From positions 1,302,001-1,366,000 of the forward strand of contig NZ_MODU01000004.1 in the NCBI RefSeq assembly GCF_001885075.1: DNA of 64,000 nt, written 5' to 3'. This document shows positions 45,984-54,454 of the stretch, piece after piece. The number at the start of each line of letters is the position of its first letter. The stretch's first letter is position 1. Both the position numbers and the translations under genes were made by a program. This DNA is from Alteromonas sp. V450. Lineage in GTDB: Bacteria > Pseudomonadota > Gammaproteobacteria > Enterobacterales > Alteromonadaceae. The notes below the pieces were generated by a model, which was not told where the DNA came from, did no database searches, and saw only the letters and a program-made list of their open reading frames with translations.

Positions 45984-46958
45984 TTAGGGCACAAGCACCA
46001 TTTTGCCTTTCACCTCTCGACCCATGACTTTTGCCATAGCCTTAGTTGCTTGTGCCAATGGTAATGCTTCATCCACGACAACTTTGACCTTACCTTGTAC
46101 ATACCAGGTTAAAAGCTCTTGCATGTTTTCAGCAAAGCCTTTTGGGTCGTGTTGCGTAAACGATCCCCAAAACACACCCATAACAGAGTAGCCCTTTACC
46201 AGTGCTAAATTAACGGGAAACTTCGGAATTTCTCCCCCCGCAAAGCCAACAACCAATAAGCGCCCCTCCCATGCCATGCTTCGGCTACACGCATGGAAGG
46301 TATCGCCGCCAACGCATTCATAAACTACGTCAACACCTTTACCGCCGGTTACTTCTTTAAGCGTTTCTTTTAAGTCTTTTTCTTTGTAGTTGATTAGAAC
46401 ATCAGCACCATATTCTTTGGCAAGGGCTAATTTTTCTTCTGTCGAGCAAACCGCAATAACTTTAGCGCCCATGATCTTGCCAATCTGCACTGCTGCTAGA
46501 CCAGTACCACCAGCTGCGCCAGTTACAACCAAGGTTTCACCTAGCTGTAGTTTTGCACGCTGCTTCAACGCGTGATGCGCCGTCGCATGGGCAGTGACAA
46601 GTGCAGCCCCCTCGTTAACATGAATGGGATCAGGTAGCGGCATAACGTGCGAGGCGGGGATCAGCGCCTTTTCTGCGTAGCCACCTAAGTTAGACAGCGC
46701 AATTACTCGTTGCCCTTCTTTTAAATGGCTTACGCCCTCACCTACTTCAGATATAGTGCCCGCCACTTCATTGCCAGGAATAAACGGAAAATCTGGCTGC
46801 ATTTGATACAGGCCTTGCACTAATAGGCCGTCTGGAAAGTTTACCCCTGCCGCTTCAACGTTTACGATTACATGCCCTTTTTTAATTTCAGGGTCTGCAA
46901 CGTCTTTAAATTGAAGCTCTTCAAGTGGCCCAAAAGATTCGCATACAATTGCTTTCAT
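45984..46958 (-). CDS. NADPH:quinone oxidoreductase-like MDR protein (zinc-independent)
   Basis: The 324-residue medium-chain dehydrogenase/reductase has the GroES-like N-terminal half (AAGVNFPDGLLVQGLYQ, FIPGNEVAGTISEVGEGV) and a Rossmann half with GAAGGTGLAAVQIGKIMGA. The usual Cys ligands of zinc alcohol dehydrogenases are absent, as in quinone oxidoreductase/enoyl reductase members. It probably reduces an enone, quinone or enoyl thioester with NADPH. It is the last gene of a likely operon with the kinase, acyl-CoA dehydrogenase and phosphatase genes. The 75-base gap before it is the largest in the unit. Confidence 0.9.
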   Translation of the reverse strand: MKAIVCESFGPLEELQFKDVADPEIKKGHVIVNVEAAGVNFPDGLLVQGLYQMQPDFPFIPGNEVAGTISEVGEGVSHLKEGQRVIALSNLGGYAEKALIPASHVMPLPDPIHVNEGAALVTAHATAHHALKQRAKLQLGETLVVTGAAGGTGLAAVQIGKIMGAKVIAVCSTEEKLALAKEYGADVLINYKEKDLKETLKEVTGGKGVDVVYECVGGDTFHACSRSMAWEGRLLVVGFAGGEIPKFPVNLALVKGYSVMGVFWGSFTQHDPKGFAENMQELLTWYVQGKVKVVVDEALPLAQATKAMAKVMGREVKGKMVLVP

Positions 46959-47033
46959 ACTGTCTCCAGTTGCTTTGTTCGACGTTCACGCTAATCAATA
47001 GCGTGGCATGTCATTAAGTACGTTATATGGCGC

Positions 47034-48098
47034 TTATTCGCTTTGGTGTATAGTTTGATTTGCAATTTGCGCTAAAGGGCGCACCATCGCACCTAACTGC
47101 ATAGCCTTCTCGCTCGACGCATTGCCATCGTGAGCACGTTTTACTACACCTTGTAAAATAGCGGCTAAACGGAAAAAACTGAACGCGAGGTAAAAAGTCC
47201 AATTGCTAATGCCATCAATACCCCTTCGCTCACAATACGCGTTAATATATTCTTGCTCGCTCGGAATGCCTAACTGCTTTCTATCTAACCCCCCTAATCC
47301 AGCTGCATGCGCAATATCAGAAGGAAGACGCAACTGCATGCATTGATATGCCAAATCGGCATAAGGGTGTCCTAATGTTGACAGTTCCCAGTCGAGTACC
47401 GCAACTACTTTTGGATTTTCAGCGTCAGACATATCAAACATCATATTATCTAATCGAAAATCGCCATGAACCAAGGAGACTTGTCCATCATCTTCAGGGA
47501 GATTCTCCTCTAGATACTGAATAAGGCTTTCAATTTCTTCTATATTCTCTAGTTCTGACGCACGATATTGCTTTGTCCACCTACTTAACTGACGTTCAAA
47601 GTAGCTGCCGGGTTTGCCGTAATCACTCAGACCTGCGCTTTCAATATCTACACTGTGAAGCGCTGCGAGAACACGGTTCATCTCTGCGTACATGGCACCG
47701 CGTGTTTTTGAAGAAGTTACTTCGGGCAGCGCGCTGTTCCAAAAAATATCCCCTTCTACGAACGCCATAATGTAAAACATGCTGCCTATGACGCTAGCAT
47801 CCTCACATAAGTGATACGCTTTTGGCACAGGTACGTCAGAGCTTTGCAACGCGTTTATGACGCGAAATTCACGATCTACCGCATGGGCAGATTTTAGTAG
47901 CTTACCCGGAGGTTGACGGCGTAATACGTACACGCCGCTATCCGTAGTAAGTTTAAATGTCGGGTTCGATTGCCCACCGGCAAATTTCTCAGCGTTTGTA
48001 ACGTGCCCTATGCTCGGACACGCGGTAGATAAGTATGAATTCAGCACTGATAAATCTATTGCGTGTGGGGCTTTCGCATTGTCTTGAGACACATCCAC
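47034..48098 (-). CDS. APH-family phosphotransferase, ACAD10/11- or LvaA-type acyl-CoA kinase
   Basis: The 354-residue protein has an aminoglycoside-phosphotransferase-like kinase fold: FAGGQSNPTFKL nucleotide loop at 39-50, YVLRRQPPGKLL with the ATP-binding residues, catalytic HGDFRLDNMM at 211-220 and the metal-binding DWELSTLGHP at 236-245. This subgroup is the kinase half of ACAD10/11 and of Pseudomonas LvaA, which phosphorylate the hydroxyl of 4-hydroxyacyl-CoAs. It lies directly downstream of an acyl-CoA dehydrogenase, fitting that role. The substrate is inferred. Confidence 0.88.
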   Translation of the reverse strand: MDVSQDNAKAPHAIDLSVLNSYLSTACPSIGHVTNAEKFAGGQSNPTFKLTTDSGVYVLRRQPPGKLLKSAHAVDREFRVINALQSSDVPVPKAYHLCEDASVIGSMFYIMAFVEGDIFWNSALPEVTSSKTRGAMYAEMNRVLAALHSVDIESAGLSDYGKPGSYFERQLSRWTKQYRASELENIEEIESLIQYLEENLPEDDGQVSLVHGDFRLDNMMFDMSDAENPKVVAVLDWELSTLGHPYADLAYQCMQLRLPSDIAHAAGLGGLDRKQLGIPSEQEYINAYCERRGIDGISNWTFYLAFSFFRLAAILQGVVKRAHDGNASSEKAMQLGAMVRPLAQIANQTIHQSE

Positions 48099-48140
48099 TC
48101 CTTACCCGTATTTTCTGTATTGTTAAGGCTATGTAGCTAG

Positions 48141-49376
48141 CTACTGAGCTACTGCTTTTTCTGCAATAAGATTGCGACCTAACTGCATCATATGTACTTG
48201 ATCAGGTCCATCTGCCAGCTTAATTGTGCGCGCATAAGCGTACATGGCTGACAATACAAAATCTTGACTCGTCCCGGCAGCGCCGTGCATCTGTATAGCT
48301 TGGTCAATAACATTACAAGCCATCGTAGGCGCCACAATTTTGATAGCCGCAATAAGGTCGCGAGACACTTTGTTTCCGTAACGGTCCATCTTGTCAGCCG
48401 CTTTAAGCGTTAGCAATCTTGCCTGCTCGATATCACAATGCATCTGCGCAATACTCTCTCTAACTGATTGCTGCTTTGACAACGGCTTGCCAAAAGCCAC
48501 ACGACTTTCAACGCGTTCGCAAGCCATATCAAGCGCGCGCTGCGCACAGCCAATAAGACGCATGCAGTGGTGAATACGGCCTGGGCCCAAGCGACCTTGC
48601 GCAATTTCAAAACCACGCCCTTCGCCAAGCAGTAAGTTTTCAGCCGGAACCCGTACATCTTCAAATAAGACTTCAGCATGTCCAATCGGCTCATCGTAAT
48701 AACCCATTGCAGCCATAGGACGAACAACGGTTACACCCTTGGTATCCATTGGCACTAAAATTTGTGACTGCTGCTGGTGACGCGGCGCATCAAAGTCAGT
48801 TTTTCCCATCACCACCATAATTTTACAATTTTCGTTCATGGCACCACTGGTGTACCACTTTCTTCCATTGATGACATATTCGTCACCATCGCGCTTAATT
48901 GAAGTTTCTATGTTTGTCGCGTCACTCGATGCCACCGCAGGCTCTGTCATAGCAAAAGCTGAGCGTATTTCACCGTTTAGAAGGGGCTCTAACCACTGCT
49001 TTTTCTGACTTTCGTTGCCATACTTGGCCAATACTTCCATATTGCCAGTATCTGGCGCGCTACAGTTAAAAATTTCAGAGCTAAATAAAACTCGGCCCAT
49101 TTCTTCGCAAAGTGGGGCATATTCAGCATTCGTTAAACCTGCACCATACGGTTTGTATTCTTCAGGTAAAAACAAATTCCAAAGGCCCGCGTCTTTTGCA
49201 CGCTTTTTCAAAGTATGCATCATTTCAGGCGTTTTCCAACGACCTTCACCATTATTGGCTGAGCCATTTTCTACTGCATGAATGTATTCCTTTTCAATGG
49301 GATACACTTCTTCATCCATAAATGCTTTAAGTTTTTCTAAAAGGCTTTGCGTTTTTTCATTATATTCGAAGTTCAT
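48141..49376 (-). CDS. Acyl-CoA dehydrogenase, ACAD10/11-like
   Basis: The 411-residue flavoenzyme has [16 protein letters not shown] near residues 136-151, [32 protein letters not shown], and the C-terminal [16 protein letters not shown] and [19 protein letters not shown]. These C-terminal motifs are those of the ACAD10/ACAD11 branch rather than the classic short- or medium-chain enzymes. In the LvaAC pathway the partner dehydrogenase converts the 4-phosphoacyl-CoA to an enoyl-CoA. Here the kinase and dehydrogenase are separate genes 42 bases apart. The histidine-phosphatase gene lies 11 bases upstream. Confidence 0.92.
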   Translation of the reverse strand: MNFEYNEKTQSLLEKLKAFMDEEVYPIEKEYIHAVENGSANNGEGRWKTPEMMHTLKKRAKDAGLWNLFLPEEYKPYGAGLTNAEYAPLCEEMGRVLFSSEIFNCSAPDTGNMEVLAKYGNESQKKQWLEPLLNGEIRSAFAMTEPAVASSDATNIETSIKRDGDEYVINGRKWYTSGAMNENCKIMVVMGKTDFDAPRHQQQSQILVPMDTKGVTVVRPMAAMGYYDEPIGHAEVLFEDVRVPAENLLLGEGRGFEIAQGRLGPGRIHHCMRLIGCAQRALDMACERVESRVAFGKPLSKQQSVRESIAQMHCDIEQARLLTLKAADKMDRYGNKVSRDLIAAIKIVAPTMACNVIDQAIQMHGAAGTSQDFVLSAMYAYARTIKLADGPDQVHMMQLGRNLIAEKAVAQ

Positions 49377-49387
49377 AACTGCCCCAT

Positions 49388-50074
49388 TTAGCTGTAGGTA
49401 ATGGCGTGTAACCTGTCAATCACATCCAGGTGAGGTACGCTGTTGAAGTTATTTAAGTGAATGCCCCGCGGATTAGCAAAGCATTGAGAAAAACTGGCGT
49501 TGCGAATTTGTAAATTCATGTTGATGACCGTAGACGAGTCATAACCTAAGATGTGCTTTAGCATCATTGCGATAGCGCCGCCAGACGTCACAACGAGTAT
49601 GCGCTTCGCGTTTGTGCTTTGCATTTTTTCTAATACGGACTTTGTTCGAAGCGAAAACTCTGACCATGTTTCATCAAGATGAGCGTGCGCCAACTGGTCT
49701 TTTGACCACGCCAGCATCGCTTTTTTCAAGAGTCGATAATATTCAGAGGAGGCAGCACCATCGGCAACTTTATCTTGCGGATGTTGGATAAGGTAAGCCT
49801 TTGCAACAGCCTGAAAGTTAAATTCATTCAAGGCGCTATCTACTGTAGCTTGAGGGAGCTTTTCCTGTGAACTGGCAATTCCTTCAGCAATGCCTTCCTG
49901 CGTTTCGCGATGGCGGACCATATCCCCTCTGTAAACAGCATCAAAGCGAATATCCCGTTGTTTAAAATAATCACCTAACCAAATAGCTTGTTGTCCACCC
50001 AATTCACTTAGCTTGTCATAATTAGCTTTACCAAAGGAAGCTTGTCCGTGGCGAACTAAATAGATGTCTGTCAT
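49388..50074 (-). CDS. Histidine phosphatase (phosphoglycerate-mutase-like) family protein
   Basis: The gene encodes 228 residues from the ATG at 50074 ([15 protein letters not shown]); the frame extends to an ATG at 50119, but that adds an unrelated leader. The RHG catalytic motif is at residues 8-10, the second Arg/His lie in [13 protein letters not shown], and the conserved late motif is in [13 protein letters not shown], where the usual His of the SHG-type motif is replaced by Gly. The protein removes phosphate from a small molecule or protein. It is the first gene of the operon, followed at 11 bases by the acyl-CoA dehydrogenase. The substituted motif makes the activity less certain. Confidence 0.85.
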   Translation of the reverse strand: MTDIYLVRHGQASFGKANYDKLSELGGQQAIWLGDYFKQRDIRFDAVYRGDMVRHRETQEGIAEGIASSQEKLPQATVDSALNEFNFQAVAKAYLIQHPQDKVADGAASSEYYRLLKKAMLAWSKDQLAHAHLDETWSEFSLRTKSVLEKMQSTNAKRILVVTSGGAIAMMLKHILGYDSSTVINMNLQIRNASFSQCFANPRGIHLNNFNSVPHLDVIDRLHAITYS

Positions 50075-50383
50075 TGCGCTGCCTGATGTTATCAACATGT
50101 TAAAACCGTAAGCGCTCATACTAAGGAAATCAGAGATATAAGTTTAATTGATATTTTGAATAACCATTCATCATATCAAACTATTTGGAAAGCAAGCTTG
50201 AACAAGCAAATTAGATGACAACGGGTGATGTGCTTTGAGACGAAGCCCATGTAGTCAGCGAATACAATTGTAGATTGAGGACGGGTATATTGTCAGTGTT
50301 CTGACCTTTGTATCACTAAATTATACCAGTCCTCAAACAAAGAAGGCAGATAGAATATATAAACGTGGCAGTTGTCTTCGCTA
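50075..50383. other. Intergenic region upstream of the histidine-phosphatase operon
   Basis: This 309-base stretch separates the phosphatase operon start from the end of the XdhC gene, all on the minus strand. I see no gene, terminator or repeat that I can support; it presumably holds the operon promoter. Confidence 0.5.
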
Positions 50384-51376
50384 TCACTTCATTAAATGAG
50401 ACGACTTTCCATGAAAAATTGCATGACACTGCGCAATTACTGAAAGCGCAATGTGTTCCGGTAACTCGCCGCCAATGTCATAACCTGCCGGACTGGCAAA
50501 ATACTGGCAGAAGTCCGTATTATCTAGGCCGGCTAGTTCAAGTATTTCCCGTTTTCTATGCACAGGCCCTAACATTGCCACGTATTCAAGCGAATACTGA
50601 CTTAGTGTGTTAAGTGCTTTAGCGTCAACTTCTCTATGATGAGACATCAATACCGCGGCCTGTATATTATGCTGTGCAATGTGGCGCGCCAGTGCATCAG
50701 GAGAAGGGTCGTCAACAAGATAGTTAACTTCAGTAAAATGCTCTACTCTTGCCTGGGCTGGGCGAGGATCCCATAAACTGATTAGCCACCCTTGTAAATT
50801 TGCTAGCTTTGTCAAAAATGTCGCATCGTATCCACCGCCAATAACGAGTATATGGATGGGTGGTTGTAAAAAAAGCGTGAGCGTTTGCAAACCGCCATTA
50901 TTTGCCAGTGAGGCCCGTTTAGGTATTTGAGAAACCACCGAACTTTCAGCATACGTGGCACTTAAGCCTTTAATGTCCGCGGTCCACTCGCATGCTTTAC
51001 CTTTTGAAAGTAATGCACAAGCTTCATGCAAATACAGGTAATTATTTTGTTCACTTATAGGTACGAGCGCTAAATGAACCACACCACCGCAGCCAACGCC
51101 CAGCTTAAATGCAATGTCTTCTTCGTCTTCATCGTCATAAACTGCCGTGCGGCTAACGCCATCTGACATAACGCGCTGTGCTTTCTTCACAATATCACTT
51201 TCAAGACAACCACCGCTTAAGATGCCTAACTGGTGGCCAGCACTGCTAAATAACATCATAGCACCCGCTTTGCGATAGCATGAGCCTTCAGTTTTATAGA
51301 TGAAACCTAGCACCCATTTATGCTTATCTTTTAGCGGTAACCATTGTGCTAGCAAGTGGTTAATATGATTACTCAT
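50384..51376 (-). CDS. XdhC/CoxI family protein (molybdenum-enzyme accessory)
   Basis: The gene encodes 330 residues from the second in-frame ATG at 51376, favoured by AAGG at the right spacing; the first ATG at 51382 is the alternative. The XdhC_CoxI N-terminal domain (TEGSCYRKAGAMMLFS, LSGGCLESDIV, GVGCGGVVHLALV) is followed by a Rossmann-like domain (HILVIGGGYDATFLTKLA). XdhC proteins insert sulfurated molybdenum cofactor into xanthine dehydrogenase-type enzymes. No molybdenum hydroxylase subunits are adjacent, so its client is elsewhere. Mo-cofactor genes lie 3-8 kb away. A DsbA-like gene is immediately upstream. Confidence 0.88.
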   Translation of the reverse strand: MSNHINHLLAQWLPLKDKHKWVLGFIYKTEGSCYRKAGAMMLFSSAGHQLGILSGGCLESDIVKKAQRVMSDGVSRTAVYDDEDEEDIAFKLGVGCGGVVHLALVPISEQNNYLYLHEACALLSKGKACEWTADIKGLSATYAESSVVSQIPKRASLANNGGLQTLTLFLQPPIHILVIGGGYDATFLTKLANLQGWLISLWDPRPAQARVEHFTEVNYLVDDPSPDALARHIAQHNIQAAVLMSHHREVDAKALNTLSQYSLEYVAMLGPVHRKREILELAGLDNTDFCQYFASPAGYDIGGELPEHIALSVIAQCHAIFHGKSSHLMK

Positions 51377-51385
51377 TGCCATACC

Positions 51386-52048
51386 TTAATTTTGCGTTAA
51401 TGTTGCATGCTGTTCACTAGCAGCTTGTTGAATAAATGCAGCTAATGTAGAGGGCTCTTGAGCGCCTGCTACGCCTTGGTTTCCAATGACGAAAGTGGGC
51501 ACGCTCTGAATGCCTCGGCGCATCCAAAGCTGCTCGTGTTCGCGAACAACCTCTGCATATTTGCCAGTACTAAGCGCACTTTCAACCGCTTGTTTATCAA
51601 TTCCCACTTTGGCGGCTTCTGCAATTAAAATTGAATCGTCATTGATATTCTTTGATTCAGTAAAGTACGCGTGAAACAGACGCAGCTTCATTTCTTCTTC
51701 GAAGCCATATTCAGCCGCCAAATGAACAACTTGATGAGCTTTAAACGTGTTTTGCATACGAGAGTCATCATTAAAATTAAAAGAGAAACCCAATGATTCG
51801 CCAGCCTCTACTAACCTTTTTCGGTTCTCAGTGCTTTGTTGCTCGCTTATCCCATATTTTTCCATTATGTGCTCGCGGAGATTTTGTCCCTCTTCAGGCA
51901 TGTTCGGATTTAACTCGAACGGATGAAACTTGATGCTTACGTCAACATCCTCAACCATTTTTACCGCTTCTTGTAAACGTTGATACCCAACAATGCACCA
52001 CGGGCAAACAATATCGGAAACAATGTCCACTGTTACTTTTCTCGTCAC
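51386..52048 (-). CDS. DsbA family oxidoreductase, FrnE-like
   Basis: The gene encodes about 220 residues from a GTG at 52048 that has a purine-rich GGAAAGAG upstream; an earlier in-frame GTG at 52078 would add ten basic residues. The thioredoxin-like active site is CPWC near the N-terminus, and the later cis-Pro motif SVPTFVIG is present. No signal peptide is seen, so it is probably cytoplasmic, as FrnE proteins are. FrnE-type enzymes act as dithiol-disulfide isomerases or oxidoreductases. It is nine bases upstream of the XdhC gene. Confidence 0.9.
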   Translation of the reverse strand: MTRKVTVDIVSDIVCPWCIVGYQRLQEAVKMVEDVDVSIKFHPFELNPNMPEEGQNLREHIMEKYGISEQQSTENRKRLVEAGESLGFSFNFNDDSRMQNTFKAHQVVHLAAEYGFEEEMKLRLFHAYFTESKNINDDSILIAEAAKVGIDKQAVESALSTGKYAEVVREHEQLWMRRGIQSVPTFVIGNQGVAGAQEPSTLAAFIQQAASEQHATLTQN

Positions 52049-52170
52049 TTTACTCTTTCCATTTCTTTTGATGGTCACACTTCAAGATAAGGTTACAAAA
52101 AGAAACTTCAAGTGAAAAACACGAAACAAAGCTCAACGCGCAAATTTTATCGACCGACGTCACGTCAACG

Positions 52171-52989
52171 TCAGTTAGCGTTATCAGCTACGTGTTTAAT
52201 GCGCTCAGCAACTTGCTGTGCCCATAACGTGTAGCCTTTCGGCGATGGATGAAACCCATCTTCTGCCATCAGACCACTTTTATGCAGCTGGTTTACATCC
52301 ATATCAGGCCGCATGAGTTCTACATTCAGTACCTCTGCTTTTAGGAATGAATTTACATGACTTTCTAACACGAAATTCAATAATCGAGCTCTTGCACCCA
52401 GCACATAACGAAGAGGTTGAGGAATAGCAGGAAACGCATGCATAGGAGGCAAAGCTGAGAAAATTACGTGCTGACATGAAAATTCATTGTGTAAAAGATG
52501 ATAAATAGCACGTATATTTTCACTAAACTGACGAGTGGAAATGAACTTTGTCACATCATTCACACCAACTGACACCAAGGCTACATCGACGGGTTTCGGC
52601 GCCAGTAGGGACAATCGTTGTAATACATCGCTACTGGTAAAGCCTGTTGTAGCTTCAACGTCTAGGGTTACCATAACATCTGAACAGTAAAGGCCGGTTA
52701 AACACCGAAACAACGCACCAGATAGCGCGTCATTTTGATGCGCTGCACCGACGCCAGCAGCGGCTGAATCACCTATGATTAATACGTCGAAATCTTTACC
52801 TGCTTGGCTAACCGCTGGTGTATTACATGCAGTAGATTGACAAGGGACCCCGGGCACTTGAAACTTTCTGCTACCTTCAGCTTCGGGTAACCGCAATGCA
52901 TGGCTTCTCACCCACAATGCCTGCGGAATAAGAATGGGAAGCATGGCTAAAAGCGCTAAATTAAGTGCAAATAGTTTGAAGTAGATCAA
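52171..52989 (-). CDS. SGNH/GDSL-type hydrolase, TTG start
   Basis: The 272-residue protein begins at a TTG with AAGGA about seven bases upstream; no ATG is available near the 5' end before Met16. An N-terminal hydrophobic segment (LFALNLALLAMLPILI) suggests a signal anchor. SGNH blocks are present: block I VLIIGDSAAAGVGA, the GVND block III in VSVGVNDVTKF, and block V DGFHPSPKG with the Asp-His pair. These enzymes cleave esters of lipids, acyl groups or sugars. It is divergent from hemN, and its start codon overlaps an FNR-box-like sequence. Confidence 0.88.
   Translation of the reverse strand: MIYFKLFALNLALLAMLPILIPQALWVRSHALRLPEAEGSRKFQVPGVPCQSTACNTPAVSQAGKDFDVLIIGDSAAAGVGAAHQNDALSGALFRCLTGLYCSDVMVTLDVEATTGFTSSDVLQRLSLLAPKPVDVALVSVGVNDVTKFISTRQFSENIRAIYHLLHNEFSCQHVIFSALPPMHAFPAIPQPLRYVLGARARLLNFVLESHVNSFLKAEVLNVELMRPDMDVNQLHKSGLMAEDGFHPSPKGYTLWAQQVAERIKHVADNAN
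52976..52989. promoter_or_regulatory. FNR/Anr-box-like sequence upstream of hemN
   Basis: TTGAA-GTAG-ATCAA matches the TTGAT-N4-ATCAA FNR consensus at nine of ten positions. It lies 92 bases before the hemN start codon and coincides with the first codons of the divergent SGNH gene. hemN is an oxygen-regulated gene in several species, so FNR control is plausible. Confidence 0.4.
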
Positions 52990-53080
52990 TACCCCTTCCT
53001 TCTAGGCAACATAAACTGTGAGCATAAACCGTATCATCATGGTATTGCAAAAGCGTGCGCGATTATGAGGCCGAGGTATT

Positions 53081-54454
53081 ATGAGCACAATTGAAAAAGA
53101 CAACGTTACAACAACAACGATTACCAAATATGCTCAACACGCGCCGCGTTATACTTCATACCCTACTGCACTGAAATTTGAACCAGTACAAGACGACATA
53201 CTGACAATTGCCAACCATCAATCACAAAATAAGGTTGCTAGCCTATACGTACACATACCTTTCTGTAAAACGCTTTGCTATTACTGTGGGTGCAACAAAA
53301 TAGTAACTAGGCACAACAGTAAAGCGGACGAGTATTTAGACTACATCGAAAAAGAGATGCTAGCTAAGCGCCAGTTGACCGAACAAAAGCAAGTGGTAGC
53401 GCTGCATTTAGGCGGAGGCTCTCCCAGCTTTTTAACTGCTCTTCAGCATACTTATCTCATGTATTTACTCAAGAAGCACTTTGCCTTTACAACGGATGCC
53501 GAGTTGTCAATTGAACTTGACCCACGACATGTCGACGAAGCGTATTTAGACAACCTCAAATCGCTAGGCTACACACGTATTAGCTTTGGCTTGCAGGATA
53601 CTGATTACAATGTACAGCACACAATAAATCGCGTTCAAAGCACATCCCACATCGCGAAAATGGTGTTCCATGCACGCACTATTGGCTTTAGCTCTATTAA
53701 CTTAGATTTGATTTACGGTTTACCTCACCAAACAGAAGAAACATTCACACAAACCGTTGCTGCAACGAAAGCAATGTTGCCAGATAGAATTTCTTTATTT
53801 AGCTACGCGCATTTACCTGAGCGATTTGCCGCTCAACGAAAATTTTCAGACGACATTTTGCCAAACGTAGAGCTAAAGGCAACGCTGTACAAGCAGGCAG
53901 TGCGTAGCCTCACTAAAATCGGTTATGTGATGATTGGCTTAGATCACTTTGCACTTCCCAATGACAAGCTTGCAATAGCCAAAAAAGAAGGTCAATTACA
54001 TCGCAATTTTCAAGGCTATACCCTACGTGGCGACGCAGACTTAATAGGCTTAGGAGTGTCAGCTATCAGCACCGTAGGCAACGCGTTTGCGCAGAATCCT
54101 AAGGAACTAAAGCACTATTTCGAAAGAATTAACAATGCTCTACCGTGTGCTACCGTAGGGCTTAGGTTAAGTGAGGATGACCTAATTCGCCGTGATGTGA
54201 TTTCAAGCTTGATGTGTAATTTGGCAGTAAACAAAAAAGAAATATCGCGAAAATATCATATAAACTTCGACGAATATTTTGCTAGCGCACTGGACAATTT
54301 AACGCCCCTGCTTAAAGACGGTGTTGTTATCTTATCGGAAAACCGAATTGAAGTGCCGGAACATGCACGCATATTCATCCGTGCTATATGCGCACGGTTT
54401 GATGCTTATTTAAATGATAACCAAGCGTTTAATCGATACTCTAGAGCAATTTGA
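53081..54454 (+). CDS. hemN: Oxygen-independent coproporphyrinogen III oxidase HemN
   Basis: The 457-residue radical SAM enzyme has YVHIPFCKTLCYYCGCNKI at about residues 57-75, with the CxxxCxxC cluster motif and the following Cys typical of HemN. HLGGGSPSFL and the C-terminal HemN domain (LRLSEDDLIRRDVISSLMCN) follow. Length equals that of E. coli HemN. It decarboxylates coproporphyrinogen III in anaerobic heme synthesis. The gene converges on modC, with their last 14 bases overlapping, and an FNR-like site lies upstream. Confidence 0.96.
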   Translation: MSTIEKDNVTTTTITKYAQHAPRYTSYPTALKFEPVQDDILTIANHQSQNKVASLYVHIPFCKTLCYYCGCNKIVTRHNSKADEYLDYIEKEMLAKRQLTEQKQVVALHLGGGSPSFLTALQHTYLMYLLKKHFAFTTDAELSIELDPRHVDEAYLDNLKSLGYTRISFGLQDTDYNVQHTINRVQSTSHIAKMVFHARTIGFSSINLDLIYGLPHQTEETFTQTVAATKAMLPDRISLFSYAHLPERFAAQRKFSDDILPNVELKATLYKQAVRSLTKIGYVMIGLDHFALPNDKLAIAKKEGQLHRNFQGYTLRGDADLIGLGVSAISTVGNAFAQNPKELKHYFERINNALPCATVGLRLSEDDLIRRDVISSLMCNLAVNKKEISRKYHINFDEYFASALDNLTPLLKDGVVILSENRIEVPEHARIFIRAICARFDAYLNDNQAFNRYSRAI

